Assembly (NCBI GenBank): GCA_020796225.1
Contig: CM036758.1
Span: 28,717,099 to 28,781,098, forward strand
DNA length: 64,000 bases
Direction of reading: 5' to 3'
From: Arion vulgaris
Taxonomy: Eukaryota > Mollusca > Gastropoda > Stylommatophora > Arionidae
The notes under the pieces are model-generated. The model did no database searches. It saw nothing but the letters and a program-made list of their open reading frames with translations, and was not told the origin of the DNA. Shown in pieces: positions 60,801 to 64,000 of this stretch (positions are counted from its first letter, which is position 1; each line of letters opens with the position of its first letter). The position numbers and the translations under genes are program-made.

Positions 60801-61438
60801 GATGTCTTGATTTAAGCGGGAGTATCGCTTGCAGCAGGGGTCCTGTGACGTACTACTTCCGTATTGTTCCGGCGAGCTCTCCAAAATGGCGGATCTAACA
60901 CACACACAATGTTACTTTACACGCTCAACTCAAACATGATATCTACGTTTTCATCTTTCGTCTCCGATAGGATTAGGAACTCGATTTAATCTACATTGAG
61001 ATCAGGGATCACTGGACAAATTTCCTGATTGCTCCACATTGAAAATGCACCAAGTACCTTTGGAGTGAGTGGTGAGCACCTTACCTCCACGTTACTGAGA
61101 CCATGTAGAGACATAATGCCAAGCATATATCTCATTTTTACAATAAACATAGGAATTATATATAATGATAGTTATTCTACAACAAATTAATGAAATAAAA
61201 TGATAACTGAGGCATGTTTTCTAATCTCACAGAGGGTAAAACACCTGGCAGCAAGGCTTCATCATCCAAGACACCTCAACCAGCCTCAGCGCGACCACAG
61301 TTCTCAGAGGAGGCAGTCACACGTCTCATGTCTAATGGCTTTAGCAGAAATGTTGTTGTGGAGGAGTTGCAGCGATGCAATGGGAATGTAGACCAGGCAT
61401 TGGCTATGCTGTTTTCCAAGTCGTTTAGCATGCCGTAG
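30583..61438 (+). CDS. DDI1: DDI1/DDI2-type ubiquitin-receptor aspartic protease (complete, 8 exons)
   Basis: The coding sequence joins 30583-30835, 36651-36791, 39001-39127, 49373-49500, 51863-51991, 54285-54388, 56733-56907 and 61233-61438, giving 1263 nt (420 residues plus TAG). Every intron begins GT and ends AG, and all phases match. Domains seen: ubiquitin-like fold at about 1-75; helical domain (HDD) at about 97-165 with [10 protein letters not shown] and [12 protein letters not shown]; retropepsin-like domain at about 190-320 with [12 protein letters not shown] (D215 catalytic), [13 protein letters not shown] and [17 protein letters not shown] at about 376-415. In this family the protein is a proteasome shuttle and a protease that cleaves highly ubiquitinated clients such as the Nrf1 factor; it acts in cytosol and nucleus. 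Fly and yeast members keep the UBA and vertebrate DDI2 has lost it. Length fits the family (about 400-460). I see no frame break or missing catalytic residue. Assignment is nearly certain; whether to call it DDI1 or DDI2 is convention. Confidence 0.97.
31155..31800 (+). mobile_element. LINE C-terminal remnant split by another LINE (intron 1)
   Basis: Plus strand: [20 protein letters not shown] before the break and [14 protein letters not shown], then [15 protein letters not shown] after it. Several stops are present. It is interrupted at 31316-31451 by an antisense LINE end. Confidence 0.85.
31316..31451 (-). mobile_element. 5'-truncated LINE 3' end nested in another LINE
   Basis: Reverse complement of the 3' end of the element at 33535-34985 (shared blocks GAGAAATTACTTGCAGGCCC and CATGGAGGAGATTG). 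It is flanked by the 12-bp duplication TTACATAGAATA at 31304-31315 and 31452-31463. The tail is of (ATT)n type. Confidence 0.92.
31801..32800. other. unassigned DNA in intron 1
   Basis: No repeat or gene recognised. Confidence 0.45.
32801..32935 (+). mobile_element. SINE-C fragment
   Basis: Shares GGCAGGCAGAAAAGCCACAG, GTGTTCATGGCACCG and GAGCTGAAAGCTCAAGTGCT with the fuller copy at 57408-57613. It is 5'-truncated and ends in a short A-rich tail. Confidence 0.8.
32955..33350 (+). mobile_element. SINE-B copy, nearly complete
   Basis: The head GTGGAGGTAAGGTGCTCACC, then AAAGGTATTTGGTTTG at the B-box position, is tRNA-like; the body shares CACTGCCACTGAGA and AAAGTGCAGTGATGATAGTC with the other copies. 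The tail is (ATCA)-like. Confidence 0.8.
33535..34985 (+). mobile_element. LINE with RT domain and 3' end (broken), intron 1
   Basis: 33535-34211 codes RT blocks: [49 protein letters not shown] and [14 protein letters not shown] missing base near 34187 breaks the frame just before FADDIALLS, the catalytic box. Then come decayed sequence, a C-terminal frame 34568-34948 ([31 protein letters not shown]) and an (ATT)n tail. The clade is not certain. The N-terminal endonuclease is absent (5' truncation). Confidence 0.92.
34990..35320 (-). mobile_element. LINE C-terminal remnant (zinc-knuckle family)
   Basis: The minus strand reads LRTGHN, then [16 protein letters not shown], the same RTGH...CxCG...QTxEHIL signature as the element at 11859-12267, with stops. 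Confidence 0.75.
35325..36056. repeat. 45-49-bp minisatellite, left block (intron 1)
   Basis: Units contain GTTACATGTCAATATCCCCA and TATTTATGTGTGCATCCTTA; many units lack four to five bases. Frames of up to 91 codons across it are repeat-born. Confidence 0.94.
36057..36236 (-). mobile_element. LINE 3' fragment inserted in the minisatellite
   Basis: Matches 28090-28320 (shared ATATTTTATCTATCGATACA, AATAATATGATTTCGG and CACTGTAGGTCAATGTTTCC) with small indels. No clear target-site duplication seen. Confidence 0.85.
36237..36562. repeat. 45-49-bp minisatellite, right block
   Basis: Continuation of the array at 35325, up to about 90 bases before the exon 2 acceptor. Confidence 0.92.
36651..36791 (+). 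CDS. DDI1: DDI1 exon 2: start of helical (HDD) domain
   Basis: Acceptor ctcatttcag precedes GACTAAGC and the donor is ATTG|gtaaaa. It codes residues 85-131, including [17 protein letters not shown] and [14 protein letters not shown], the conserved HDD segment of DDI proteins that resembles the STI1-like helices of ubiquilins. It is phase 1 at both ends. Confidence 0.95.
36937..37298 (+). repeat. inverted repeat arm 1 (intron 2)
   Basis: Reverse complement of 39328-39690 over about 360 bases with roughly a dozen differences by eye; examples of identical blocks are TTAGATATGTTATTGTGACT and GTCGCTAGTGCTGTTAGTCA. The arms bracket exon 3. Confidence 0.93.
37299..37645 (-). mobile_element. LINE C-terminal remnant with internal duplication (intron 2)
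   Basis: The minus strand reads [20 protein letters not shown], then [20 protein letters not shown]. The segment CAAAGAGCTTGTCATGCAAT with its surroundings is duplicated in tandem (about 60 bp, 37407-37545). Confidence 0.85.
37646..38262. other. unassigned intron 2 DNA
   Basis: No repeat or gene recognised. Confidence 0.45.
38267..38957. mobile_element. TTAA element 1 (piggyBac-like non-autonomous), intron 2
   Basis: 691 bp flanked by TTAA (38263-38266 and 38958-38961). Terminal inverted repeats are CACTTTCGCTGCCAC, perfect at both ends. The right third has GC-rich subterminal repeats around CGACTTTTGTCGGCGG. No transposase is seen. Related copies: 61833-62181 (shortened) and 60712-60905 (one end). 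Confidence 0.93.
39001..39127 (+). CDS. DDI1: DDI1 exon 3: end of helical domain
   Basis: Acceptor gtctcatctccag; donor AAG|gtattt. It codes residues 132-174: [12 protein letters not shown], then [16 protein letters not shown], matching the DDI segment in which ADPFD and an EE..I helix precede the protease. The exon starts only 40 bases after the end of a TTAA transposable element (38267-38957) and lies between two long inverted repeats (36937-37298 and 39328-39690). Confidence 0.94.
39328..39690 (-). repeat. inverted repeat arm 2 (intron 3)
   Basis: Partner of 36937-37298. It sits between the left half of repeat D and a LINE C-terminus. Confidence 0.93.
39691..40271 (+). mobile_element. LINE C-terminal region (intron 3)
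   Basis: Codes [40 protein letters not shown] and, after frame slips, a [13 protein letters not shown] basic block and [14 protein letters not shown]. The 3' tail is TTGATTGATTGATG. Confidence 0.88.
40431..41265. other. unassigned intron 3 DNA
   Basis: No repeat or gene recognised. Confidence 0.45.
41270..42000. repeat. 58-bp minisatellite (about 12 units, intron 3)
   Basis: Units contain TAGTTTTTCTTTCCCAATAG and AACAAATGTTTGTTGTAAC; period 58 (41701 to 41759). Minus-strand frames up to 94 codons are repeat-born. Confidence 0.94.
42001..42479. other. unassigned intron 3 DNA
   Basis: Nothing recognised. Confidence 0.45.
42480..42790 (-). mobile_element. LINE C-terminal remnant
   Basis: The minus strand reads [16 protein letters not shown] and, further on, [16 protein letters not shown], the end of a LINE ORF related to 33535-34985. 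Stops throughout. Confidence 0.75.
42791..43570. other. unassigned intron 3 DNA
   Basis: A 103-codon plus-strand frame (42778-43089) has no recognised motif. 43200-43330 loosely resembles 50340-50530, perhaps an old unclassified repeat. Confidence 0.4.
43735..43925 (+). mobile_element. LINE C-terminal remnant (CR1/Jockey-like end)
   Basis: [20 protein letters not shown] followed by a helix-like [11 protein letters not shown] fits the 'RT-x-x-Y-x-x-x-F-F-x-R-x-x-x-x-W-N-x-L-P' ending of such ORFs. Confidence 0.55.
44020..45950. other. unassigned intron 3 DNA
   Basis: About 1.9 kb. 44245-44330 resembles the reverse complement of 55271-55352 (shared GTATGAGTAGGCTC), suggesting a dispersed repeat. 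No gene seen. Confidence 0.45.
45960..46315 (-). mobile_element. LINE endonuclease fragment
   Basis: The minus strand reads [13 protein letters not shown], the 'D-I-x-x-I-Q-E-T' motif of AP-type LINE endonucleases, then [15 protein letters not shown]. Decayed. Confidence 0.65.
46880..48200 (+). mobile_element. heavily decayed Jockey-like LINE (RT and C-terminus)
   Basis: Traces in several frames: LFLIYINAI (RT 'P-L-L-F-L-I-Y-I-N-D-I'), YTDGLQGKA, then [40 protein letters not shown] and [17 protein letters not shown], the conserved Jockey C-terminus. At least ten stops or shifts. Confidence 0.75.
48318..48942 (+). mobile_element. SINE-B copy split by SINE-A
   Basis: Left part 48318-48346 and right part 48609-48942 join into GATATTTTTCCAGTAATCCT, then GAGATTGAGTTCCTAGTCCT, CACTGCCGCTGAGA and GAAGTGCAATGATG with an (ATCA)n-like tail. 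Confidence 0.82.
48347..48597 (-). mobile_element. SINE-A copy 2, inserted in SINE-B (intron 3)
   Basis: About 90% like the copy at 23239; same tRNA-like head (CCCGAGTGGTTACCGGGCCC) and same GAACGCAAAGAAGAAGA tail. Flanked by ATTTTTCCAGT at 48336-48346 and 48598-48608. Confidence 0.93.
48943..49372. other. end of intron 3, unassigned
   Basis: Nothing recognised apart from the exon 4 acceptor. Confidence 0.45.
49373..49500 (+). CDS. DDI1: DDI1 exon 4: first half of retropepsin domain with catalytic Asp
   Basis: Acceptor ttttgcccccag; strong donor TCAG|gtgagt. It codes residues 174-217: [20 protein letters not shown], then the strand [10 protein letters not shown] and [10 protein letters not shown]215 is the catalytic aspartate of the dimeric retroviral-type protease fold; the DSG glycine codon is split by the intron. 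Confidence 0.95.
49501..50903. other. first part of intron 4, unassigned
   Basis: Contains T-rich and (CT)n runs. 50340-50530 loosely resembles 43200-43330. Frames of 91-117 codons have no motif. Confidence 0.4.
50916..51209 (-). mobile_element. U2-snRNA-headed retroelement (SINE-like), intron 4
   Basis: The minus strand starts exactly like U2 snRNA, ATCGCTTCGGCCTTTTGGCT, then AAGATCAAAGTGTAGTATCT, lacking one TC. An unrelated body of about 200 nt follows, then CCACCTGGTATGGCAC, which resembles the U2 3' end, and a poly(A) tail. The whole is flanked by the 12-bp duplication TTGATTGCTTTA (50904-50915 and 51210-51221). It lacks the U2 branch-site and Sm regions in recognisable form, so it is not a working U2 gene. 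Confidence 0.9.
51216..51735. repeat. 24-bp minisatellite interrupted by TTAA element 4
   Basis: Unit TATTAGTAAAACATTACAGT followed by TTAA; one unit left and about seven right of the element. Each unit contains a TTAA. Confidence 0.88.
51241..51552. mobile_element. TTAA element 4 (piggyBac-like, non-autonomous), intron 4
   Basis: 312 bp flanked by TTAA (51237-51240, 51553-51556); terminal inverted repeat CTCTTTCCACGC at both ends. GCGCAGTGTGCGGCTTAAAG is repeated twice near the right end. It interrupts a 24-bp minisatellite. Confidence 0.9.
51863..51991 (+). CDS. DDI1: DDI1 exon 5: retropepsin core
   Basis: Acceptor ggtcttgcag; strong donor TTAT|gtaagt. It codes residues 217-259: [15 protein letters not shown], then [20 protein letters not shown] and GRVHL. 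The segment after DSG(A) and the GVG motif are the most conserved part of the family. Confidence 0.95.
52378..52990 (-). mobile_element. LINE C-terminal region (intron 5)
   Basis: Minus strand: [20 protein letters not shown], then [39 protein letters not shown] and [16 protein letters not shown]. One frameshift near 52760. RTE-like C-terminus. Confidence 0.88.
52995..53290 (+). mobile_element. LINE fragment, inverted partner of the preceding one
   Basis: Plus strand: [20 protein letters not shown] and remnants of the following region, the same LINE segment as 52700-52990 in the opposite direction. The two form a head-to-head pair. Confidence 0.75.
53330..53640 (+). mobile_element. LINE C-terminal remnant (zinc-knuckle family)
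   Basis: [17 protein letters not shown], then after a one-base loss [32 protein letters not shown] and [17 protein letters not shown]. Same family type as 11859-12267. Confidence 0.87.
53641..54284. other. end of intron 5 with a 59-bp direct duplication
   Basis: ATGGGCTGTCATGAGAGCAA and the following 39 bases occur twice in tandem (54101-54218). Otherwise nothing recognised. Confidence 0.6.
54285..54388 (+). CDS. DDI1: DDI1 exon 6: retropepsin C-terminal half
   Basis: Acceptor tgtattttatttag; donor CACCAG|gtaatt. It codes residues 260-294: [16 protein letters not shown], then [14 protein letters not shown]. The ILGLD-type motif is the hydrophobic-hydrophobic-Gly signature of aspartic proteases, here LLGLD. 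It ends in phase 0. Confidence 0.95.
54591..55257. mobile_element. TTAA element 6: fold-back element with 300-bp arms (intron 6)
   Basis: 667 bp flanked by TTAA (54587-54590, 55258-55261). Almost the whole element is two inverted arms, about 80% alike (CGTTGCCATGGAAACAATA and GTTTTCACTCTAAGGTG in both), around a short centre near 54920. No coding capacity. Piggyback-type or Kolobok-type elements both use TTAA. Confidence 0.88.
55356..55613. mobile_element. mariner-type MITE (intron 6)
   Basis: 258 bp with inverted ends CAGGGTGTTCAACTTAAAAG (right end CATGGTG..., one mismatch) flanked by TA dinucleotides. The CAGGGTGTTC ends and TA target fit Tc1/mariner. Confidence 0.85.
55620..56320. other. 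unassigned intron 6 DNA
   Basis: A 103-codon frame (55707-56018) shows no motif. Confidence 0.4.
56325..56500 (-). mobile_element. LINE C-terminal remnant
   Basis: The minus strand reads [10 protein letters not shown] and, in another frame, [20 protein letters not shown], matching the end of a LINE ORF ('R-G-R-P' then 'N-R-x-x-W-R'). Confidence 0.65.
56733..56907 (+). CDS. DDI1: DDI1 exon 7: end of protease and linker
   Basis: Acceptor aaatctgtcag; strong donor GACA|gtaagt. It codes residues 295-352: [16 protein letters not shown], then [12 protein letters not shown], the conserved final strand of the domain. A polar, poorly conserved linker follows. Confidence 0.94.
57003..57362. repeat. 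37-bp minisatellite, left block (intron 7)
   Basis: Units contain CTGCTTATATTATTTGTGGT and TAATTTAAACTGGTAAA; period 37. Each unit contains TTAA. About 10 units. Confidence 0.95.
57408..57613 (-). mobile_element. SINE-C copy, full length, nested in piggyBac
   Basis: The minus strand has a tRNA-like head with A box TAGCGCGTTGG and B box GGGTTCAATTCC, a body with GGCAGGCAGAAAAAGCCACA, and a poly(A) tail. Flanked by CCCGTTATCGG at 57397-57407 and 57614-57624. Confidence 0.93.
58060..58745 (+). pseudogene. piggyBac transposase pseudogene
   Basis: Three islands in different frames: an acidic N-terminus ([19 protein letters not shown], about 58075-58130); [20 protein letters not shown] then [11 protein letters not shown] (58333-58433), typical of the DDE_Tnp_1_7 domain start; and [16 protein letters not shown] with GDCF (about 58672-58738), the C-terminal cysteine-rich domain. 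The catalytic-Asp core between the last two is missing, so this is an internally deleted copy. Confidence 0.88.
59041..59345. repeat. 37-bp minisatellite, right block
   Basis: Eight further units, decaying at the right end. Continuation of the array at 57003. Confidence 0.95.
59346..60005. other. unassigned intron 7 DNA
   Basis: Nothing recognised. Confidence 0.45.
60010..60360 (-). mobile_element. LINE RNase H remnant
   Basis: The minus strand reads SMLRKI and, after stops, [20 protein letters not shown], the 'W-x-x-x-P-G-H-x-x-x-x-x-N-E-x-A-D' end of RNase H. Confidence 0.8.
60523..61105 (-). mobile_element. SINE-B copy split by TTAA element 3
   Basis: Tail and body at 60523-60705 (TTGATTGATTGATAAGG, ATCATTGCACTTCAGTG) and head at about 60950-61105 (TCTCCGATAGGATTAGGAAC; GAGCACCTTACCTCCACGTT) in antisense order. 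The insertion at 60712 separates them. Confidence 0.75.
60712..60905. mobile_element. TTAA element 3, one end of the element-1 family
   Basis: Starts after TTAA with CACTTTCTTTGCCACC and matches the reverse complement of 38760-38957 (TTAAGCGGGAGTATCGCTTG; TCTCCAAAATGGCGGATCTA). The other terminus is missing. Confidence 0.85.
61233..61438 (+). CDS. DDI1: DDI1 exon 8: linker and UBA domain, stop codon
   Basis: Acceptor ctaatctcacag. It codes residues 353-420. A Ser/Pro/Lys-rich linker (353-374) leads to a UBA domain: [20 protein letters not shown], then [17 protein letters not shown]. The SNGF loop stands where the MGF/MGY loop of UBA domains lies, and VDQALAMLF matches the third helix. The stop is TAG at 61436-61438. 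Confidence 0.95.
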
Positions 61439-61759
61439 TAATCTGTGAAGCAGCATGCATGCACACACACTACCACCACCAACCTCGTCCATCCCATGTG
61501 ATCTGTAGATTGTTCATGTTGAACCAGTCATAGTAGGGCTACTCCTCAAAAACAGCTTGATTTGATATGCATATTCTACATATGTTGCTCATCTTCGCTG
61601 TATCAATATTATACACATGTTGCCCTCTTCAAGGTGTGTTGATATGTTCCTGTTTAAACTTGCCATATCAGGATCCATGTTATAAACAATCAAACTGTTT
61701 CACGTATATATTATATATGTTAAGACTTGTCCTACCCGTAGGAAAAATCTTTTACATAT

Positions 61760-61765
61760 AATAAA
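61760..61765 (+). terminator. candidate polyadenylation signal of DDI1
   Basis: AATAAA lies about 320 bases after the stop codon and about 65 bases before a TTAA element at 61833. I did not find a better signal closer to the stop. The 3' UTR would then be about 340 nt. Confidence 0.5.
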
Positions 61766-61832
61766 AACATATTGTTTCATAGATTTGAGATTTCTAGGTC
61801 ATTGTTAGATTGAAAAACATAGCCAGCTTTAA

Positions 61833-62181
61833 CACTTTCGCTGCCAGCCATTTTTCAACAAAGTCTCTCACTGCCACGCTATTTTTCGGCGTGATCAGTT
61901 TTCAGAGTGACAATTTCAAAACATCGTAAAAAAATAAACTAATAAACTTAGGACTTTTAAACTATGGATTAGTGTTCATATATTAATGAGCTACTAACCT
62001 GTCTGTATGTGGAATATATTCTGTATAATCCACAAGCTATTGTAGTAACTGATATCCCCATACCTATCCACAGTATGATATGCCGTTGTTTTCGAGTTGG
62101 GTGCCCATCACCTACTCCTGTATCCCTGGGAATGTCTGCTATCGATTTTGCCAACTTTTGTCATCGGTGGCAGCGAAAGTG
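61833..62181. mobile_element. TTAA element 2, internally deleted copy of element 1
   Basis: 349 bp, TTAA at 61829-61832 and 62182-62185, inverted ends CACTTTCGCTGCCA. The left 300 bp closely match the left of 38267-38957 (AAACTTAGGACTTTTAAACT, ATGAGCTACTAACCTGTCTG); the middle of element 1 is absent. It lies just after the DDI1 polyadenylation signal. Confidence 0.93.
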
Positions 62182-62185
62182 TTAA

Positions 62186-62625
62186 GCCTGTCCAATTCCA
62201 CATGCTGTATATATTTTTTAAATTGTATTTGACCTCTGAAAGTAGTAAACCTTCAAGTTATCAGAACTTGAACTCACAGTATAGACACCTGTGTACTAAC
62301 TGCACTGTTGAGATATAGATAGATCTGATGCATTAAAACATTTCTTTATAAAGTTTGTGTTATATTTTTGTCTGTATACAGTTATGAAATGTGTATAGAT
62401 AGTCAATACACTTATGTATTTAGTCACAGCATGTACCGCCTCTTTGAGTTCATCATCTGAGTAGTGTCATAATGGGGCGTTTGCCAAAGCAGTGGGTAGG
62501 AGTCAAAATAAACAGATGTTCCCACTATGTTGTCACCCAACTGACAAGTGAAAAATGTGCGCCTGGTCTCACTTAAGAACAATAGTGAAATATATATATG
62601 GCCTTTTTCATCTTTACAAACGGTC
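62186..62625. other. unassigned DNA
   Basis: 62395-62450 shares TGTACCGCCTCT and TATTTAGTCACAG with the 78-bp array at 63260. No gene seen. Confidence 0.45.
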
Positions 62626-62629
62626 AGTT

Positions 62630-63060
62630 GGCAAGTGTTTTACTGTGACAACTTCTGAGTTTGCACTCGTCTCTCTTGCCTTTCAGCTCATCCCTAAGTC
62701 TCATTTCAAAATATTCTGCACCTTTGTATAATGTTGTTTTCCCATATACCTCGGTATCAGCTAGTTTTTCCCATTTGTTGGGACTGATAGAAAAGTTCTT
62801 CATTGAGACCTTGCAGATATCCTTATTTCTGAGCAGTGGTCGGCCTTGGTGCCTCTTCCCCTCCAAGTTCATAGAACAACATGATGTGATATGCAGCTAT
62901 TGTCCATTCTTCTCACATGCTCTATCCATCTTAGTCTTCTCCTGCTGAGCATGCCCATGATGGAAGACAAGTTTGCATGTTGCAGTACTTGAGAGTCTGT
63001 TATCTTGTCGTACCACCGGATGTTCATAATCTTGCGGAGTAAACAATACAATACTAGTTT
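62630..63060 (-). mobile_element. LINE C-terminal region
   Basis: Minus strand: LLRKIMNIRWYDKITDSQVL, then MLSRRRLRWIEHVRRMD, a frame slip near 62872, then GKRHQGRPLLRNKDICKVSM. This is a common LINE ORF ending. Confidence 0.87.
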
Positions 63061-63259
63061 TTTTTTAAAGTGATCCAGTAACTGGCAGCAACAAATACAT
63101 TCATATATTTATAAAGAATAACAACAAATGGATGGAAGTACTGACTAGGATATCAAGAAAAGAGTAAATAAAGCAATAATTAGCTTTAAATGCCTTGCTG
63201 TGAGGTGTCTAGCGTCCGATGTAGTCATACTCAACTCATCTATGACATCTTGCTATTAT

Positions 63260-63610
63260 CTTCTCTAAGGTCTTGCTTTCCCTTGTCTGCCCGGTATCAT
63301 ACCCTCCAGTATGTCTGTATTTAGTCATAGATTGTACCACCTCTAAGGTCTTCCTTTCTCGTTGCGTATCTACCTACAGTATGCTATTTATCCAGTTGTA
63401 CCACCTCTAAGGTCTTGCTTTCCTTGTCTGCCTGGTATCATACCCTCCAGTATGTCTGTATTTAGTCACAGATTGTACCGCCTCTAAGGTCTTGCTTTCC
63501 CTTGTCTGCCTGGTATCATACCCTCCAGTATGTCTGTATTTAGTCAGATTGTACGCCTGGTCTTCCTTCCTGTATGCCTGGTATCATCCCTCCAGTATGA
63601 TCTTCTCCAG
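63260..63610. repeat. 78-bp minisatellite (about 4-5 units)
   Basis: Units contain CTCTAAGGTCTTGCTTTCCC, CCTGGTATCATACCCTCCAG and TATGTCTGTATTTAGTCA, with internal deletions in some units. Confidence 0.88.
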
Positions 63611-64000
63611 AGTATCATGTCATTTTACATGTTCACAATATTTCATTGTCTTATTTTTAATCTTCTTTATCTCTTCAATCTTAAGCTGTAGTAGAATGAG
63701 TATATTAGTTCTGTAGCACATGCATTCAAAAGTATTAATCAATGTTTCAACTGTTTTATCATTAACTTATGCTTCACAGGTATACGTTGTTATGTGGAAA
63801 ACATATGACCAGTATAATAAATAGGTGAGTGAAAATGAAGAAAAAAAAGGAAGTCCAATACATAAAGCTTCATAACACTACATGTAAGAAAGGACAAAAC
63901 AAAATATTGCTAATGGATTATATTGATTATGAGATCATTTATTTCAATTTTAAAAAAATAGAATTGCTGAAAATATAAGCGATTATTAATTTGAATATTC
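63611..64000. other. unassigned DNA to the window end
   Basis: AT-rich, no gene recognised. Confidence 0.45.

Overview
This is intron-rich, AT-rich nuclear DNA from an animal, probably an invertebrate. Coding sequence is split into short exons with GT/AG borders, retrotransposon remnants are everywhere, and tandem repeats fill a large part of the window. The one complete gene keeps a C-terminal UBA domain that vertebrate DDI2 lacks. The transposon families and tRNA-headed SINEs look lophotrochozoan (mollusc-like) to me, but that is a guess.

Layout. 1-780: remnant of a LINE RNase H domain and unassigned DNA. 783-12541: a giant 19-bp satellite (about 600 units) with a 5'-truncated LINE inserted at 11859-12267. 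12.8-17.4 kb: at least three minus-strand exons of a cyclic-nucleotide-binding-domain (cNBD) protein, mixed with minisatellites. 17.48-18.70 kb: a 17-bp satellite that appears related to the 19-bp one. 19.4-30.4 kb: accessory DNA, with two adjacent 59-bp satellites, 67-, 39-, 34-, 30- and 66-bp arrays, LINE fragments and SINEs. 30583-61438: a complete 8-exon DDI1/DDI2-type gene (420 codons) on the plus strand, whose seven introns (2.2-10.2 kb) are full of transposons. 61.8-64 kb: a TTAA element, a LINE fragment and a 78-bp array.

The DDI1 protein is a ubiquitin-receptor aspartic protease in the order UBL, helical domain, retroviral-protease-like domain (active site D215-S-G split between exons 4 and 5), UBA. 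All eight exons join in phase at canonical splice sites.

Mobile DNA gives the most striking observations. A LINE and two SINE copies share the same 3' tail, which suggests a LINE/SINE partnership. A retroelement with a U2-snRNA head, a poly(A) tail and a 12-bp target-site duplication lies in DDI1 intron 4. Several TTAA-flanked elements (one with piggyBac transposase remains) include two that landed inside TTAA-containing minisatellites. DDI1 exon 3 sits between a pair of 360-bp near-identical inverted repeats. Nested insertions with clear target-site duplications allow relative dating. No intact transposase or reverse transcriptase remains. All reading was by eye, so repeat counts and identities are approximate.
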